Part shown: piece by piece, positions 42,288-54,904 of the stretch
Layout of the letters: the number at the start of each line of letters is the position of its first letter
Numbering within the stretch: position 1 is the stretch's first letter
Assembly (NCBI GenBank): GCA_951799425.1
Contig: OX637402.1
Span: 7,344,001-7,408,000 of the forward strand
Length of the DNA stretch: 64,000 bases
Reading direction: 5' to 3'
DNA from: Ilex aquifolium
Taxonomy: Eukaryota; Streptophyta; Magnoliopsida; Aquifoliales; Aquifoliaceae
The notes under the pieces: generated by a model
What the model was told of the DNA's origin: nothing
Database searches by the model: none
Seen by the model: the letters and a program-made list of their open reading frames with translations, nothing else
Translations under genes and position numbers: made by a program

Positions 42288-44225
42288 TGATTAGTACTTA
42301 AAGTTGACATATTATTATGACATTTTAAGACTAATGGTACTTTAATGGAGTTTAAGTGATGTCATTTCAGGCCCTAAACTGAACAAGGACCCAAGAACAA
42401 CAAGTACCACACTTGGATGCAGCACCAGTACATTAGAGCCCAAAATTGGAGAAGCTTGGAGCACAGCCAGAACGTTCGAACGTCCACAATACACTGTAGC
42501 AGACTCAACTGCTGAAGAGAAGGCGTGTTGCAGTTAGGAAAGAAGACTAGAGCTCTGAAGTACTTAAGTGCACGTTCGAACGCCAACTCACGTTCGAACG
42601 TGCACTTGAGTTGATGGAAGACCAGACCACTGCAGAGAGTTGGAACTGAACTTCACAGAAGACCACAGATCACTCGAGTGAAAGGGGTCATAGCAAATCT
42701 GGCGTTCGAACGCCCTTAGTGCAAAAACAAGAAGAAACGTTCGAACAGCAGTCAACGTTCGAACGCCCTCAGTGCAAAAACAGAAAGAACGTTCAAACGC
42801 CAACTCACGTTCGAACGTTATCCACAGACTGGCAGCAGAGTTGTTGACTGTTCACTTGGACTTGGGCGGCAAACACTATTCTTTCACCCCCCTGCCTCCT
42901 CCTCTTGCCTATAAATACTCCCCTTGTTGGAGAGCTAAAAAAGGAGAGCATAGTAGGAAGTAGATAGTGATGGAGGCTTAGACTCCCACTCTCATTGTAG
43001 TTAGTTCATTTTCCTTATGAAGTCTTTATTTTAGAGATTAGTTTAGCTTTAGCCCAACATCTCTTGCTTGTTATAACAGTAGTTTTATGCTTATGCTTAT
43101 GTTTATGCTTTCATTTCTCATGCATAGAAGAGAAATAGCTCCCATCTTGGTTGAGGAAGCAACCATCCAATCTTTGGTTGAGGAAGCCACCCTCCAAATG
43201 TGACTAGCTTTCTTCTACTTTTATTGTTCATGCATTTCACTTCCATTGCTTGAGCTTCCTTCTCTCTTAGAAGAGTGAAACTCTTCCACTTTTCTAGAGC
43301 TTGATTAAAGCCGTGAAGGGTGGAACGTGATTCACTCATTCTTTGTGAAAGATTCGCTCCGCGTTTGTTGTTACTTTATCTTTTAAAGTTCTCCACTTGG
43401 AGGGATGAGCATCACTCACTTTTCTAGCTTTACCCAAGCCATGAAGAGTGAGTAGTTTCTCATTCACTCTTTAGTGAGAGGAGAAAGGCATGTACAAGTT
43501 ATCCGGGAATCATATTTGTGCAATGTTCTTTTATGCTTAACGTTTATTTCTTCTTGTTATCGGATGATTGATTGCATCTAGCAAAGCTAAGGTACTTTGT
43601 ATAATTGTGAGCTCTTTCTATGACATGGATGACTCCTGCATAGAAAGACTCATCAGTTCAAGGCAAGTACCCCGGCTAGATCCTCATGACTACCCTTCAA
43701 TCTCCCCCCTTAATGTACTTCATTTAAAGAATGGACTATTAATATCATGATTGGATGTCTTGTAGAAACACTTGCTTGTTTGTAGACGGGTTAAGTCTCG
43801 GCACAGGCAATTCTTGTAAACTTCTAGAAAGACATCGGAATCATGTTCTTAATTCTCACAATCCATCTTTATCTTCCGATTAACTTGCTGTTGACACGGG
43901 AGTTAATTGAGTTATCAAGCACAATTATGACAAACCGGATAACTAACTACATGTCCAGATCCTTGCACTAAAGAGTGACTTTTTTTTATTAGCACTCATC
44001 TCCTATTTTGTTAAGAAAATCCTCCTGGAAAGAATCTTATATTCTGTCCAGCAAAACCCATATCTCACAGCAAATCTAAAAGGTTACAATCAAAAGGTCT
44101 CTACCACTGCTTGCCTTAGAAATATCAACAAAAGTTCCCTGTGGATTCGACTCCGGACTCAAACCGGATTATTACTACAGCTTGACCGCCTGCACTTGGG
44201 TGTATACATTTGGATCAAGCCATCA
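42288..44225 (+). repeat. 3' LTR of element B
   Basis: 1938 bp, 19 bp shorter than the 5' LTR. An 18-bp deletion near 42483 removed one member of the first palindrome pair, exactly the pair pitch, and a C-run is one base shorter. About 15 other substitutions are visible by eye. It ends CAAGCCATCA before ATGGA. Confidence 0.96.
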
Positions 44226-44300
44226 ATGGATACCAGGAGGAGATCAAGGATCAACAGCCTGCAAGCCCAAGGGAATTCTAGAGGATCAGCACCGCTTAGA

Positions 44301-44340
44301 CGGTTCTGGTAGCGTCCGGACGGTACTACCCAATATAAAA
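44301..44340 (+). promoter_or_regulatory. Internal promoter-like region ahead of ORF3 in element A
   Basis: CGTCCGGACG (44313-44322), with an AGACGGT half-like motif at 44298-44304, lies 11 bp upstream of TATAAAA (44334-44340) and about 215 bp before the ORF3 ATG. The A LTR carries the same GTCCGGACGGT motif twice upstream of its TATA box. The arrangement parallels the B internal promoter with a different palindrome. Confidence 0.55.
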
Positions 44341-44553
44341 CCTCCTGTTCGAGTAGAAACCAGTCCAGCATCTCCCTCACAGCAAGAATTCAAAAAAACA
44401 GCATAACCTTTCATCGCCTCTCCTCATATTCACTTCACCCATCAATTTTTCTTGAGTTCTAATCTGATTAAACACTTACTTATAAAATTTTTACCGGTTT
44501 TCCCAGATTAAAAATCTTTGAAACGGGTGATTCATTAAGAAACTCAAGAATCC

Positions 44554-45671
44554 ATGGATCCAAGAGCAAGAACAAGAGTTTCGTCAAGCCGAGCAAGGCA
44601 AGCAACCTCATCATCACCTGAAGTAGACCCACAGTAGCAAGAACAACCCCAGGGTTAGAATGTATTCGACACTTCTATGTTTGAAAATATTGATCAGCAG
44701 GTTTGGTATGATAATTATTTTTATTCCAAGCCTATTATTGCTGAGAGACCTTTTATATATGAAGATTTTGAACAAATAGGGGTTAGGCAAAATTTAACTG
44801 CACGAGGTTGGAATACTATGTGAAATTGTTAGGTCCTACATATGAATGCTTAGTCTGGGAATTTTATAGTAATGCAAAAGAAACGGGGCCAAGGCAATTT
44901 TGTGTTTATGTTAGGGGATTTGTGTTCCAAGTTACACCGGCCACCATTGCTAATTTTTTGAATCCAATTCCAAGGTATTAGCATCCATAATATCCCTACA
45001 CCGCATTGTCTGATATGATTGTCATTGGAATTGAGTTGATTGGGAATTCGGAGTATATTTGGGGTAGGGCGAATAAGTATATTAAGTAAGGGGACTTAAC
45101 TGATAAATACAAAATACTGAACTTGATTATTGTGAGCAATATGTTGCCTCAGTCTCAGAAAAACATAATCTACATTGAGAGAGCCTATTTTCTGTATGCC
45201 TTTGGAATGGGACACACTATTGATTTGCCAATATTGATAATGGATCAAATGATGGTGACTGTTAAGGTTAAGCAGCCTTCACTCCCATTTGCTGTGTTAG
45301 TATCTGAGTTATGTAGGGAGAAAGGAGTTATTGCAGATCCCATATGGCCAACGGTGGAGCATTTGGCACCATTGGAAAAAACCTTGTTGAAGAAGAGCCA
45401 TTGAGGGAAGCCAAAGGAGCAACAAGAAGCACCACCAGAACCGCAAGCAGATCCATTCTCGGAAGCTGCAGACTTTCAGCCACCAAAAAAGCCTCAACAA
45501 CAAGAAGAGCAGCCTTATATGCCAGTTGATGACAGGACTAATCGCCAGATTCTGTTGGGATTAGAGATTAGCATCACCCAGTTGGAACAAAGGATGGCTA
45601 GCTATGAGGAGAATCAGAATAAGATCCAGAGGCTACTGCGAGGAAAGTATGGTGGAGGCCCATCAGCTTAA
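44554..45671 (+). pseudogene. Element A ORF3, env-like, decayed
   Basis: ATG 44554 begins MDPRARTRVSSSRARQ. TAG codons follow at about 44635 and 44656, where Gln is expected. The core matches B ORF3 (IIAERPFIYEDFEQIGVRQN, WEFYSNAKE, VYVRGFVF, YILNLIIVSNMLPQ-like, AFGMGHTIDLP, LPFAVLVSELCREKG). At least two frameshifts lie between 44815 and 45410. It ends in a helix-like tail (LLGLEISITQLEQRM) and RGKYGGGPSA before TAA 45669-45671. The B-like order confirms that this is the part of element A beyond the B insertion. Confidence 0.82.
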
Positions 45672-47420
45672 GTGACTAGAGTTTCTAGAATTTTTATGCT
45701 CTTACTACTTTTATCGAACTTTTTACTTATGCACTTTATTTCAGTTTTATGTTTTGAATAATGGTTTTAAGTTTTTTTTGTTAGTAAAATGGTTGGTTTA
45801 TGATTTTGTTTAAATTTTTTTGTGTTAGGATACTTATTTCATATGATTTGCGATAAGAATTATGTTATCATTCTAATACGTTGCAAATACAACCCTAACC
45901 AGATTATGCGGGATTTTCATGCCTTAATTGTGCCCTATCTCTATATTTTCAAAGAAACTCATTCTTTTGAGCATGTATAAATTTCTTATTTTTGAAGACC
46001 TTTTGAAATAATACGATCTTTTATAAAGCTTACATATATAGTGGAGATGTAAACCGGTTTGTAGATTTTGAGCCAATCCACCTTGGAGAGATATTCTGCA
46101 TTTACTCAAGTAAGAATTTTCAGTTCAGCGGTAATACTTCCTTGAATAATCTCATTAGATTTGCTTTGGTTAGCACTCATTGAGTAACATGGTTAACATT
46201 TTCCTTTAAATTCTTAATTGAAAATTATGCAGGTGCATGAATTCTGGAAAATGATCTTAGGTAATTTGTGATTTTATTTTGAGCCTTAGCCATTTTCTTT
46301 TGCAAAACTATATCCCTAGTAAGCCGTGATTGAGCCTAAATGAAAAATTCTTTCCTTAAACCCATCAGATAACCGAGCCATAAAAAAAATATATTTGACC
46401 AACCCTTGCTATCTAATTTTCTTGCACCTTCTCCCAAAGAAAGCATTATACAGAAAAGAGAGAAAAGAATAAAATGGTGACTACAGTTCAAGGAAGAAAA
46501 GAATATGTGAAAGAGACAAAAAGAAAACAGAAAATAAAAAGCAAAGAAGCAAAGAAAGAAAATAGCCAAGAAAGTGCAAATATGGGATAGAAAGGAGAAA
46601 TGGGAAGTACACTATGTAAAAGCTTTGGAAAATGGGAGAGAGATCTGCTACACTAATCAATAAATGATAGCTTTTTGAATACCTTTGAAGTCATTTGTTT
46701 AAACCCAATACCCTTGGCCACGTTATAAACCTAATAAAGTCTTTTTTTATACCAAAAGTCATGCATATGTATTATTTTCACCTATTCGTCAAAAAAGGGA
46801 GAGTGTTGATAATGTTGTTCAATGCAGTGTTAATACTCTTTCATGAGATTATGCCAAATTTCAATTTATTCAAATAACTTTCTTTTGAGATATTACATGT
46901 GCTACTACTTTGCTTTGATAACAATATTTTTATCACATGTAATTTTTTAGTGACAGTCACTAAAACTTGAATGTGTTCTTTACTGAGTGATTTCCAGTAA
47001 ATGATTGACATCGAGGCTAACTCTTGTATAGTAGAGTAAATGATTGTGATATTTCTTAAGTGATTTTGAAATAAAGGAATTCTTGCACACACACATGAGT
47101 TTTTATGAAATATATGGAATAGTGTTACAACTAATGTGTGTTACTCTTACAGTGATCAGGGAAGTGAAGTATATTGACAATAAAGAGGAATGGTGAATTA
47201 ATTTTATCTGTGAAAAATATGAATTATGCAATCCTAAACATTGAAGTTTGTAGTTATCTTCGCGGGAAACCTTCACGAGACAAAACTCATCCACTAGGGA
47301 TCACCCAGGGGTTTAACGGCTTGTCACATATGCTAAACAATGGTGAAATCTACGAAAGTGATTTTATTTAGTTTATTTTATTTTTATTACTAGGGATTAG
47401 TAATGTTTGGTTAAAGGGTG
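45672..47420 (+). other. Noncoding 3' region of element A
   Basis: No gene. It shares blocks with D and B: TTGAATAATCTCATTAG (about 46142-46176), GGAAAATGATCTTAGG...TTTGAGCCTTAGCC (46244-46300), GCCAAGAAAGTG (about 46564) and the hairpin block 47242-47365. TTTGGTTAAAGGGTG just before the LTR is the likely, degraded polypurine tract. Confidence 0.8.
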
Positions 47421-48965
47421 TGATTAACCCTAAATAATGCGTAACCGAATTAGGTTTTAAAGTTCATTGTGTGCGTGAATTAAGTTAGAATGATTAAGTT
47501 ATAAAGAATTAGGGTTAATGCGTAATTTATACATTTTGTAGGGTTTCAAACGGAAATATGGAAATTCAGGAGGATCAAAGTGTAAAGGCTAAATGAAAAA
47601 GATGAGGCAAGTACAATTATCAAGTCAACAAGTCAAATAAGGAGGCTACCAAGACTACAACCATCTCAAGTCCGGACGGTGCTCCAACCGCCTCAAGTCC
47701 GGACGGTGCTCCAACCGCCTCAAGTCTCTCTCCTCTCACATTGATCAAATTTAGCAACAAAATGAGATGATTGGATGGGTTGGGTGTCTGCGGCCTTAAA
47801 ACCCTCTGTCCTTGCCTATAAATAGCCCTCCTCAGCTCATTTTTCAGGGAGGTCACAAAAGTTTAGTCCAGTGCAAGGGAGGAGAGAAAGGAGGAAAGAA
47901 AGAGAGAAATGGAGACTTCGGCGACTGTTCCAGCCAGAAAATTATTGGAGCCCTACCCTAATCACGTCCCAGCCAGAATATTCTCTAATTCTACATTTCT
48001 ATTTATCCTTTCTATTTGGAAGGTTGAACCTTTCCCACTTTTGTGCCCTAGCTGGTAATAAGAGTGGTAGTGTTTCAACTATTCCTCGGGGAAGGACGTG
48101 TTGTATTTTTTTTCATTTGTAATGGGATTATCTCACTCATTTTGCTCGTCTACAACAATGAGGCCTGAGTAGTCCGTTTATACTCTTCGGTGAAGAGTGA
48201 AAACATGTGCAATACTATTTAAGTTATGAAAATGTCGATATTTTATTTATGCGTTAATGTTTATACCTCCAGTAATTGATGGATGGTTGTATTTATAATA
48301 TTCTCATGGTTATGAACACCGAGCAAAGCCTAATGATATATACCATTCTATCTATTACTATTGCGTATTTCATGTATGATACGGTGATGCACGTTGTTCA
48401 GCTTTATGTAACAGTTGAGAGATTGGTTATAGATGGGTTAAATCTCGCCATAGCCAATGCTTTTAATTCAATGCATAAACCGGAACTCTATCATCATTGA
48501 ATCATCAACATGTCCATTAAGTAGCTAGAGTAAACCTTTTGAATGGTTCACCTTCGGGTTTACTAGGGTTATTTGATTGATGCTTGGTACATAGACTTTC
48601 TGGCTAACCTAATTAGTTGCTGGGATATGGTTCAGTTATACATTAAACCTACCGATTAGCTTTCCAGTGAAATGGAAGTTAATTGTTATAAGGTGGCACT
48701 TTCATAAATAAACATTATAAAGCATGTTGGATCCTCACACTGAAGAGTACCTTTTTATCGGTATTTTTCCAAATTTTAGTTAAGTATTTATTTGATAATT
48801 CTAAGCTCACACTGCAAGTTGTTTCGTTGCACATTACACACAAGACAATTTTACCATTTCTGTTTTGAATACCAACAGTTAGCTCCCTGTGGGTTCGACC
48901 TCAGACTTAACTGAGAAATCTTGCAATTTGACCACATATACTTGGGTGTATGACATAAATTAGGT
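47421..48965 (+). repeat. 3' LTR of element A, cut by the LINE
   Basis: Begins TGATTAACCC like the D LTR. It holds GTCCGGAC at 47670-47677 and 47697-47704 inside a 27-bp duplication, a TATAAATAG at 47817-47825, and D-like segments (AAGAGTGGTAGTGTTTC, CTTGGGTGTA near the end). The LINE entered just before the terminus. The last two bases, CA, are taken to lie after the LINE at 56927-56928. The LTR would be about 1547 bp. Confidence 0.85.
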
Positions 48966-49030
48966 GAGGAAAAATATTTTCCAATTCTACAGAAAGAAGC
49001 TCTAACTTCTTTCTAGAATTTCCCAAGTTC

Positions 49031-50930
49031 ATGAGTGACACACCAAGTTTATCCTATATTCCACCAAAACCTCCTGATTTACAACCTGTTAATCAATCAC
49101 AAGCACAGCCTACCTATGCTTCTCTCTTCAAAAAATCATCTAAACCTATTTTTGTTGAGGAGACTTTACCCAAGATTGAAAAACCTATTGTGTTTTATGA
49201 GGGGGGAGCCTGCTTTTTACTTCACAAATGAAGAGGTTAAACAATCATGTTTATCTCTTCAATATGCGTTAATAGGCAAGTGTGCCAATGGAAGACCTAG
49301 CCTGGGTGTGATTCGAGAAGTGATAAGGTCTAAATGGGGATTAAAATGTGAATTTGAGGTGGGTTCAATATACCCAAGGCATGTGTTAATACGTTTTGAA
49401 AAGTAAGAAGATTTTTGAAGACGTGGTTGAAGGATGCTACAATGATTAAAGACTATTTGTTTAGATTCTTTAAATGGTTTCCAGTATTTGTACCAGGGAT
49501 TGAGCCTTCAATTGTGCCTATGTGGATATCATTACCTGGTTTGCCACTAAATTTTTTCAAGAAGCCGTTTTTGGAGCTGCTGGTGAAGCCCATAGGCAAA
49601 ATTTTAGCATATGATTCTGCTACACTCTCCTTAGATAGGCCTAGGGTAGCAAGAGTATGTGTGGAGGTTAACCTGCTTGCCAATAATCCAAATAGAATTT
49701 GGATTGACATGGGAGTTGAAGATGCAAGATGGCAATGGATAGTCTATGAAAGAAACAAAAAATTCTGTAAAAATTACAGGAATCAGGGACATGATGAGCT
49801 TGAATGCAGGAAGAATAAGCCAACGGAGAAGACGATAGCCCTAGAAGGAAAGGATTCAGTCCCATATTTTAGCGAGTGAGAAAAGGGAAGCTAAGAATAA
49901 GAGAAAAGGAAAGCATATCCGAATAGCAGAGAATGAAGGATTACAGAATCCTCTGATGGGCTATGGATTTAAGGAAACTCATGGTCATGGGAAAATACAG
50001 CCACAATCAAGGCAAGTAAATCTACCTAATCAATCGAGAGGTATCTGGAGGAAGCAGCAGAGGCCGAAGCAAAATAATAATCCCAACAAGGAAACATTAG
50101 CTGAGTTTGGAAAAGTTACAGAGCAAGTTTTGAAAAGAGGTGAGTTGGAAAAGGAAATTTTGATTATGATCCTGCAAAGGGGGAGTAATTCGGGTAAAGA
50201 TAATTTAAATGAAGATTCGATTATGATCCTAGAAAGGGGGAGTCATTCGGGTAATGATAATGGAAAGGAGAATCTCTACAAGGAAAGTGTTCCATTTCAA
50301 GATTTTGAGAATCCATCATTCCCGAATTCGAACATGGTTATGATGAATGATGAACATGTCATACAGAACGACTATGAACTATCCAAGTCTTCTACAGATG
50401 ATCAGGGTCAGCAAAATGAGGAGGGTATGGCTAAGAAGAGGTTTGTTTCTCCTCGTGATGGTGATTGCAACACTCAAGTTCTTGCAGATGGTGGAGTTTC
50501 AATTGATGAAGCATTAGCGAAAGAAAAGAACGAAGTTCCCATGGTTCATTCTTTCACTGAGCCAAGACTGGAATCATCACTGGAAAATGGTTTCCAAGTC
50601 AGTAAGGAATTATGTCAAACGAATATGCAATGCCTTATGTTATCAAACTCATCATTTATGCTGGAGCATAATTATTCTCGTAGAAGTGATCCCAAAAGTG
50701 TTATGGATGATGAGCGGGGATTAATATGTAGTAAAAGTCCAAATTTCAAGGGCTATCATTCCGATTTTGAACTATCTCCAAGTATTGAATTCTATAAAGT
50801 CAATTCTCAAGGTTCTGAATCAGCAGAAGAGCAAGCATCAGTTTTTCCCAAGCAGGTATCTTCTTACTCAGGTGTTGTTACTAAATCAAGGTCTAGCAGA
50901 ATTCCACCCTCTTCCCATTTTAATGATTAA
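49031..50930 (+). pseudogene. LINE ORF1: RNA-binding protein with DUF4283-like domain
   Basis: ATG 49031 starts MSDTPSLSYIPPKPPDLQ. An extra G in the run at about 49200-49207 shifts the frame. The domain LQYALIGKCANGRPSLGVIR...YPRHVLIRFEK then continues in another frame. A second shift near 49400 leads to WISLPGLPLNFFKKPFLELL, SLDRPRVARVCVEVNLL and a degraded knuckle CKNYRNQGHDELEC, where one Cys has become Tyr. The order is that of the plant DUF4283 plus CCHC architecture. A stop near 49879 and a long low-complexity part (49956-50930) follow. It would bind the LINE RNA. Confidence 0.85.
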
Positions 50931-53900
50931 TTTAATCAGTTGGAATGTGAGAGGAGCTAATAAAGAATCCTCTAGAAGGAGAATGAAGAAACTAATTAAG
51001 CTACATGATGTTAGCTTGGTGTCTATTTTGGAGCCTGAGTTAAATCCATCTAAGTTGCAGATGTTATGTAACAGTTTGGGGTTCTCTTCTTTTCTTGCTA
51101 ATCCTCTTGCGTAAAATCACATTTGGATACTATGGGATTATAGAATGCATGTGCAAGTTGTTGTTGTTCATGAACAAGTCTTAACTGTGGAAGTTACTTT
51201 TATGGGGTCAGATAAATTTCATGTCTCTTTTGTTTATGCAAAGTGTGATCACATACTCAGCTCTGTGGTCTCATTTACTAGTCTCAATTTATATTCTGAT
51301 CCTTGGATGATTGTCGGGGATTTTAACACCATTGTATCCTCTTCTGAAAGGAAAGGAGGCTCGCCTCCTAGTTTCTCCATCATGTCAGAATTTATTGGTT
51401 TTATTAATTCTTTGGGTCTGCTGGACTGTGGAATTACAGGATCTCCCTTTACATGGTGTAATAATCACCATGATATGACTCGTATGTGGTAGAGATTGGA
51501 CAGGGCTCTTGTTAATGTTGATTGGGGAGACAAATTTCAAAGTACAGAGGTGGTGCACGCTGTAAGAGGAGGATCTGATCATTCTCCTCCAATCATTAAA
51601 ATTTCAGATTCTGCTGCTACTAGAAGGATTAGTTATTTTAAGTTTCTGGACATATGGGTTGAACATGCTGGTTTTCTGCCCTTAGTACAATCCAATTGGA
51701 CTAGTTCTTTCTCTTCAAATCCTATTGAGAATGTCTTCCAGAAACTAAAGCATTTAAAAGGGGAGTTGAAGAAATGGAATGTTAACACCTTTGGAAATAT
51801 CTTTGAAAATGTTAAGAGGCACGAGGTGCCGCTTTTGCAAGCTGAAAAGGAGGTTGAGATGAATACTTCTGAAACTAATCATCAAAATTTGATTAAAGCG
51901 AGGAAAGACTTGGATGACTATCTTAGAATGGAGGAGATTTTTTGGAAGCAAAAAGCCAATGTTAAATGGTCTATGGATGGAAGCAAAAAGCTAAACGTTT
52001 CCATGCTATTGCTAAGGGGAAAGCAATCAGAAACAGAATTTTAAGAATCAAAAATTCTGTTGATGATCGGGTAGAAGGAGAGGAGGAGATAGCTAGTTGT
52101 GTTGTATCTCACTTTTCTGCGCTTTATGAATCAGAGTCTCATTCTTTGGAGGAAGATTTATTTTCTACTATCCCTGCTTTGGTTACAGAGGAAGATAATG
52201 CTACGCTTACTTCTCCAGCATCAATGGAGGAACTCAAGCAAGTTATTTTCTCTATGTCTGTAAACAGTGCACCAGATCCCGATGGGTTTTCAGGTAAATT
52301 TTTTCAATCTTCTTGGGAAATAATCAAATTTGATTTGCTTGCTGCTCTCAATTATTTCCTGCAAGGGGGGTGATCCCAAGATCGGTTAATACTACTTTAC
52401 TCACTCTCATTCCCAAGAAAGATTATCATGTTTCTTTCTCAGATTTTAGACCAATCAGTTTATGCAATTTTCTATACAAAATCTTCACAAAGATATTAGC
52501 TAGCAGACTAAGTAATGTTCTCCCCAAGCTTATTTCTAAGGAACAGCATGGCTTCGTTTCTGGGAGAAGCATTGGGAACAATATTGCAATAGCTCAGTTC
52601 ATGGTTAATGAGCTAGATAGGAAGGTGGAGGCGGGGAACGTTATAGTGAAGCATGATATGATGAAGGCATTTGATCGAATGGAATGGGATTTTATAAAGC
52701 AGGTTCTTCAAAGATTTGGTTTTTCTCAAGGTTTTGTGGACATAGTTTCAAACTGCTTCCAAAACCAGCACATCTCTGTGGTTCTTAATGGTGTTCGTCA
52801 TGGTTTCTTTCCCACTTCTAGAGGGTTAAGACAAGGTGATCATTTGTCTCCCTCTCTTTTCATTCTTGCAGAGGATTGCTGGCCCAGTTTCAGCAAGGCC
52901 TTATTAAAGGCTTTCACACAGGGAGGGGTACACAACTTCTTTCTCACTTATTATTTGCTGATGACACACTTATTTTTCTTAAAGAAAACAAAAGTTCTAT
53001 GCAGAATCTCCTAAAGTTTATGGCAAGATATGAAGCCTCGTTTGGGCAAAAAGTAAACCAAAGCAAGAGTTTTCTTTATTGTTCTTCTAAAATCTCTGCT
53101 CCTAGGAGGCATATGTTGTCTCGAGTGGTGAATATTCCCTTAAGAGCTTGTCCCCTTTTCTATTTGGGGTGTCCTATCATTAAAGGGAGGGTGAAGCTGA
53201 GATATTTTGAGGTGTTGGTGGGGAAGTTTCAAGCTAGATTGGAAGGATGGTACTCAAAACTCCTATTGAACATGGGTAGAATTGTACTCATTCAATCTGT
53301 TCTGACCTCGTTACCAGTCCATTTGTTAGCTTCTCTAAATCTGCCAAAAGGAATCATAGCTAGGCTAAACTCTATTATGGCTTCTTTTCTTTGGTCGGCA
53401 AAATCAGGTTTCAAGAAACATTATTGGTGTTCTGGGGATGTGATAACTAAGCCAAAAGAAGAAGGGGGCCTGGGTATTAGAAAGTTTGAGGATGTACAAA
53501 AGTCTTTCAGAATGAAGCAGGTTTGGCAATTGTTACAAGTTACCTCTTTATGGTCTTCTCTTTTTGCTGCCAAATATCTTAAACAACAACATCTTCTAAG
53601 GAATCAAGGACGTAGTCACTCTAAAGCATTTACCTCTCTAGCACCTTTTTTTGAAATCATTACTTCTAACTCTCAGAAACTAGTTGGAAATGGCAATTCT
53701 ATTGATTTTTGGTGCGACAACTGGACTGGTATGGGGCCTTTGATTTTGAGGAACTCTGTCACTCCATTGTCTTATCCTAAACTTTCTGAATTGTTTGTTA
53801 ATGGTTCCTGGTTTCTTGATGGTGTTAGACAACACTTGGATGTTCAGTTTACTCAAGAGGTATATGACTCTTAGATGGTTTTCTCCGCTAATGATGATAT

Positions 53901-54904
53901 GTTAATCTGGAAGCACACTACTCTTGGTAATTTTAGTATTAAATCTGCCTGGGATCTCATCAGGCAGCATGACCAGTTAAATCTCCAGGCTGCATTGATT
54001 TGGAAACAAGCTGCCCCCCAAGTGCTCAGTTGATGTGTTGGAAACTATTGAGGGGAATTCTTCCTATGGACTCAACTTTCCAAAAAGGTGGAGTCTCAAT
54101 GGTTAGTAGGTGTGTTATGTGCTGCAATGCATCAGAAACTCCCACTCATAATTTCATTGATTGTAGATATGTTAGTCTCTTATGGGATAAAATTTCAGCG
54201 TTTCTAGGCTTTCAACTTGTTGTTCATGAGGAGCCTATGACAAGAATGATGAGGTTAGCTAGAATCTATAAGAAGGAATCTCTAAGTCATGCTCTTCTGA
54301 GAAGTATCTCATTGTTGGTTTATTGGGTAGTATGGAAAGAAAGATGTAGAAGACTAGACCAGAGGCAACCCCCTTCTTCACTCTTTATGGTTATTATGCA
54401 TATATAGAGACTACATGTGTATTCTATCAGGCCCAAGGCTTTGGACTCCTCTACAGAAAAGGAGATGTTTGCTGCTCTTAATTTTTTTTCTCCATTTCAG
54501 ACTTCTATCCAAGTTAAACGGGTAAGCTGGTCCCTGCCACCTGAGGGATTGCTTAAATTGAACATTGATGGTGCTTCTAAAGGGAATCCAGTATTTTTTG
54601 GAAGAGGAACTGTTCTAAGGAATCACTGGGGGCAATTTGTTCTTGCTGGTTCTTACTTTTATGGAGTATGTACAACTATGGAAACGGAGTTGAGGATGGT
54701 TTAAAATTGCTTCTACAATTTGGCTTAGAAGTTTATCCCCTTGTCATTGAATCTGATTCTCAGATCCTAGTGGATCAGGTCAACACAAGCTCTCTTAAAG
54801 CATGGAAGTTCAGGGCTCTTTCTCATATAATTTTCTCTCTTCTCCAAAAATTCAAATACAAGTTAGTTCACACATACAGAGAGGACAATGCTATGGCTGA
54901 CTGA
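50923..54904 (+). pseudogene. LINE ORF2: endonuclease, reverse transcriptase, RNase H
   Basis: ATG 50923 overlaps the ORF1 stop by eight bases. The APE-type endonuclease reads ISWNVRGANKESSRR, LEPE, WMIVGDFNTIV, RLDRALVN and GSDHSPP. RT shows LIPKKD, FRPISLCNFLYKI, GFVSGRSIGNNI, MMKAFDRMEWDF, LRQGDHLSPSLF and FADD. A Cys-rich zinc region (CVMCCNASETPTHNFIDC) and RNase H (LNIDGASKGNP, IESDSQ, YREDNAMAD) follow. Stops are at 51112 (TAA), 51490 (TAG) and 53872 (TAG). Frameshifts lie near 51980, 52370, 52880, 54015 and 54700. The enzyme would nick DNA and copy LINE RNA at the nick. Confidence 0.9.

Larger units (their letters stand above)
30059..44225 (+). mobile_element. Element B: full-length Athila-type retrotransposon
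   Basis: 14167 bp flanked by ATGGA at 30054-30058 and 44226-44230. The layout is 5' LTR 30059-32015, tRNA-Asp primer site 32022-32039, gag-pol 32133-37684, small membrane-like ORF 37694-37939, Cys/His ORF 38248-38673, internal promoter-like region 38933-39129, env-like ORF3 39382-40422, 3' noncoding region 40423-42287 and 3' LTR 42288-44225. I count roughly 15 substitutions between the LTRs by eye, plus an 18-bp and a 1-bp length difference, so it is young but older than D. Gag-pol and ORF3 carry nonsense codons, so it is not competent now. Confidence 0.97.
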
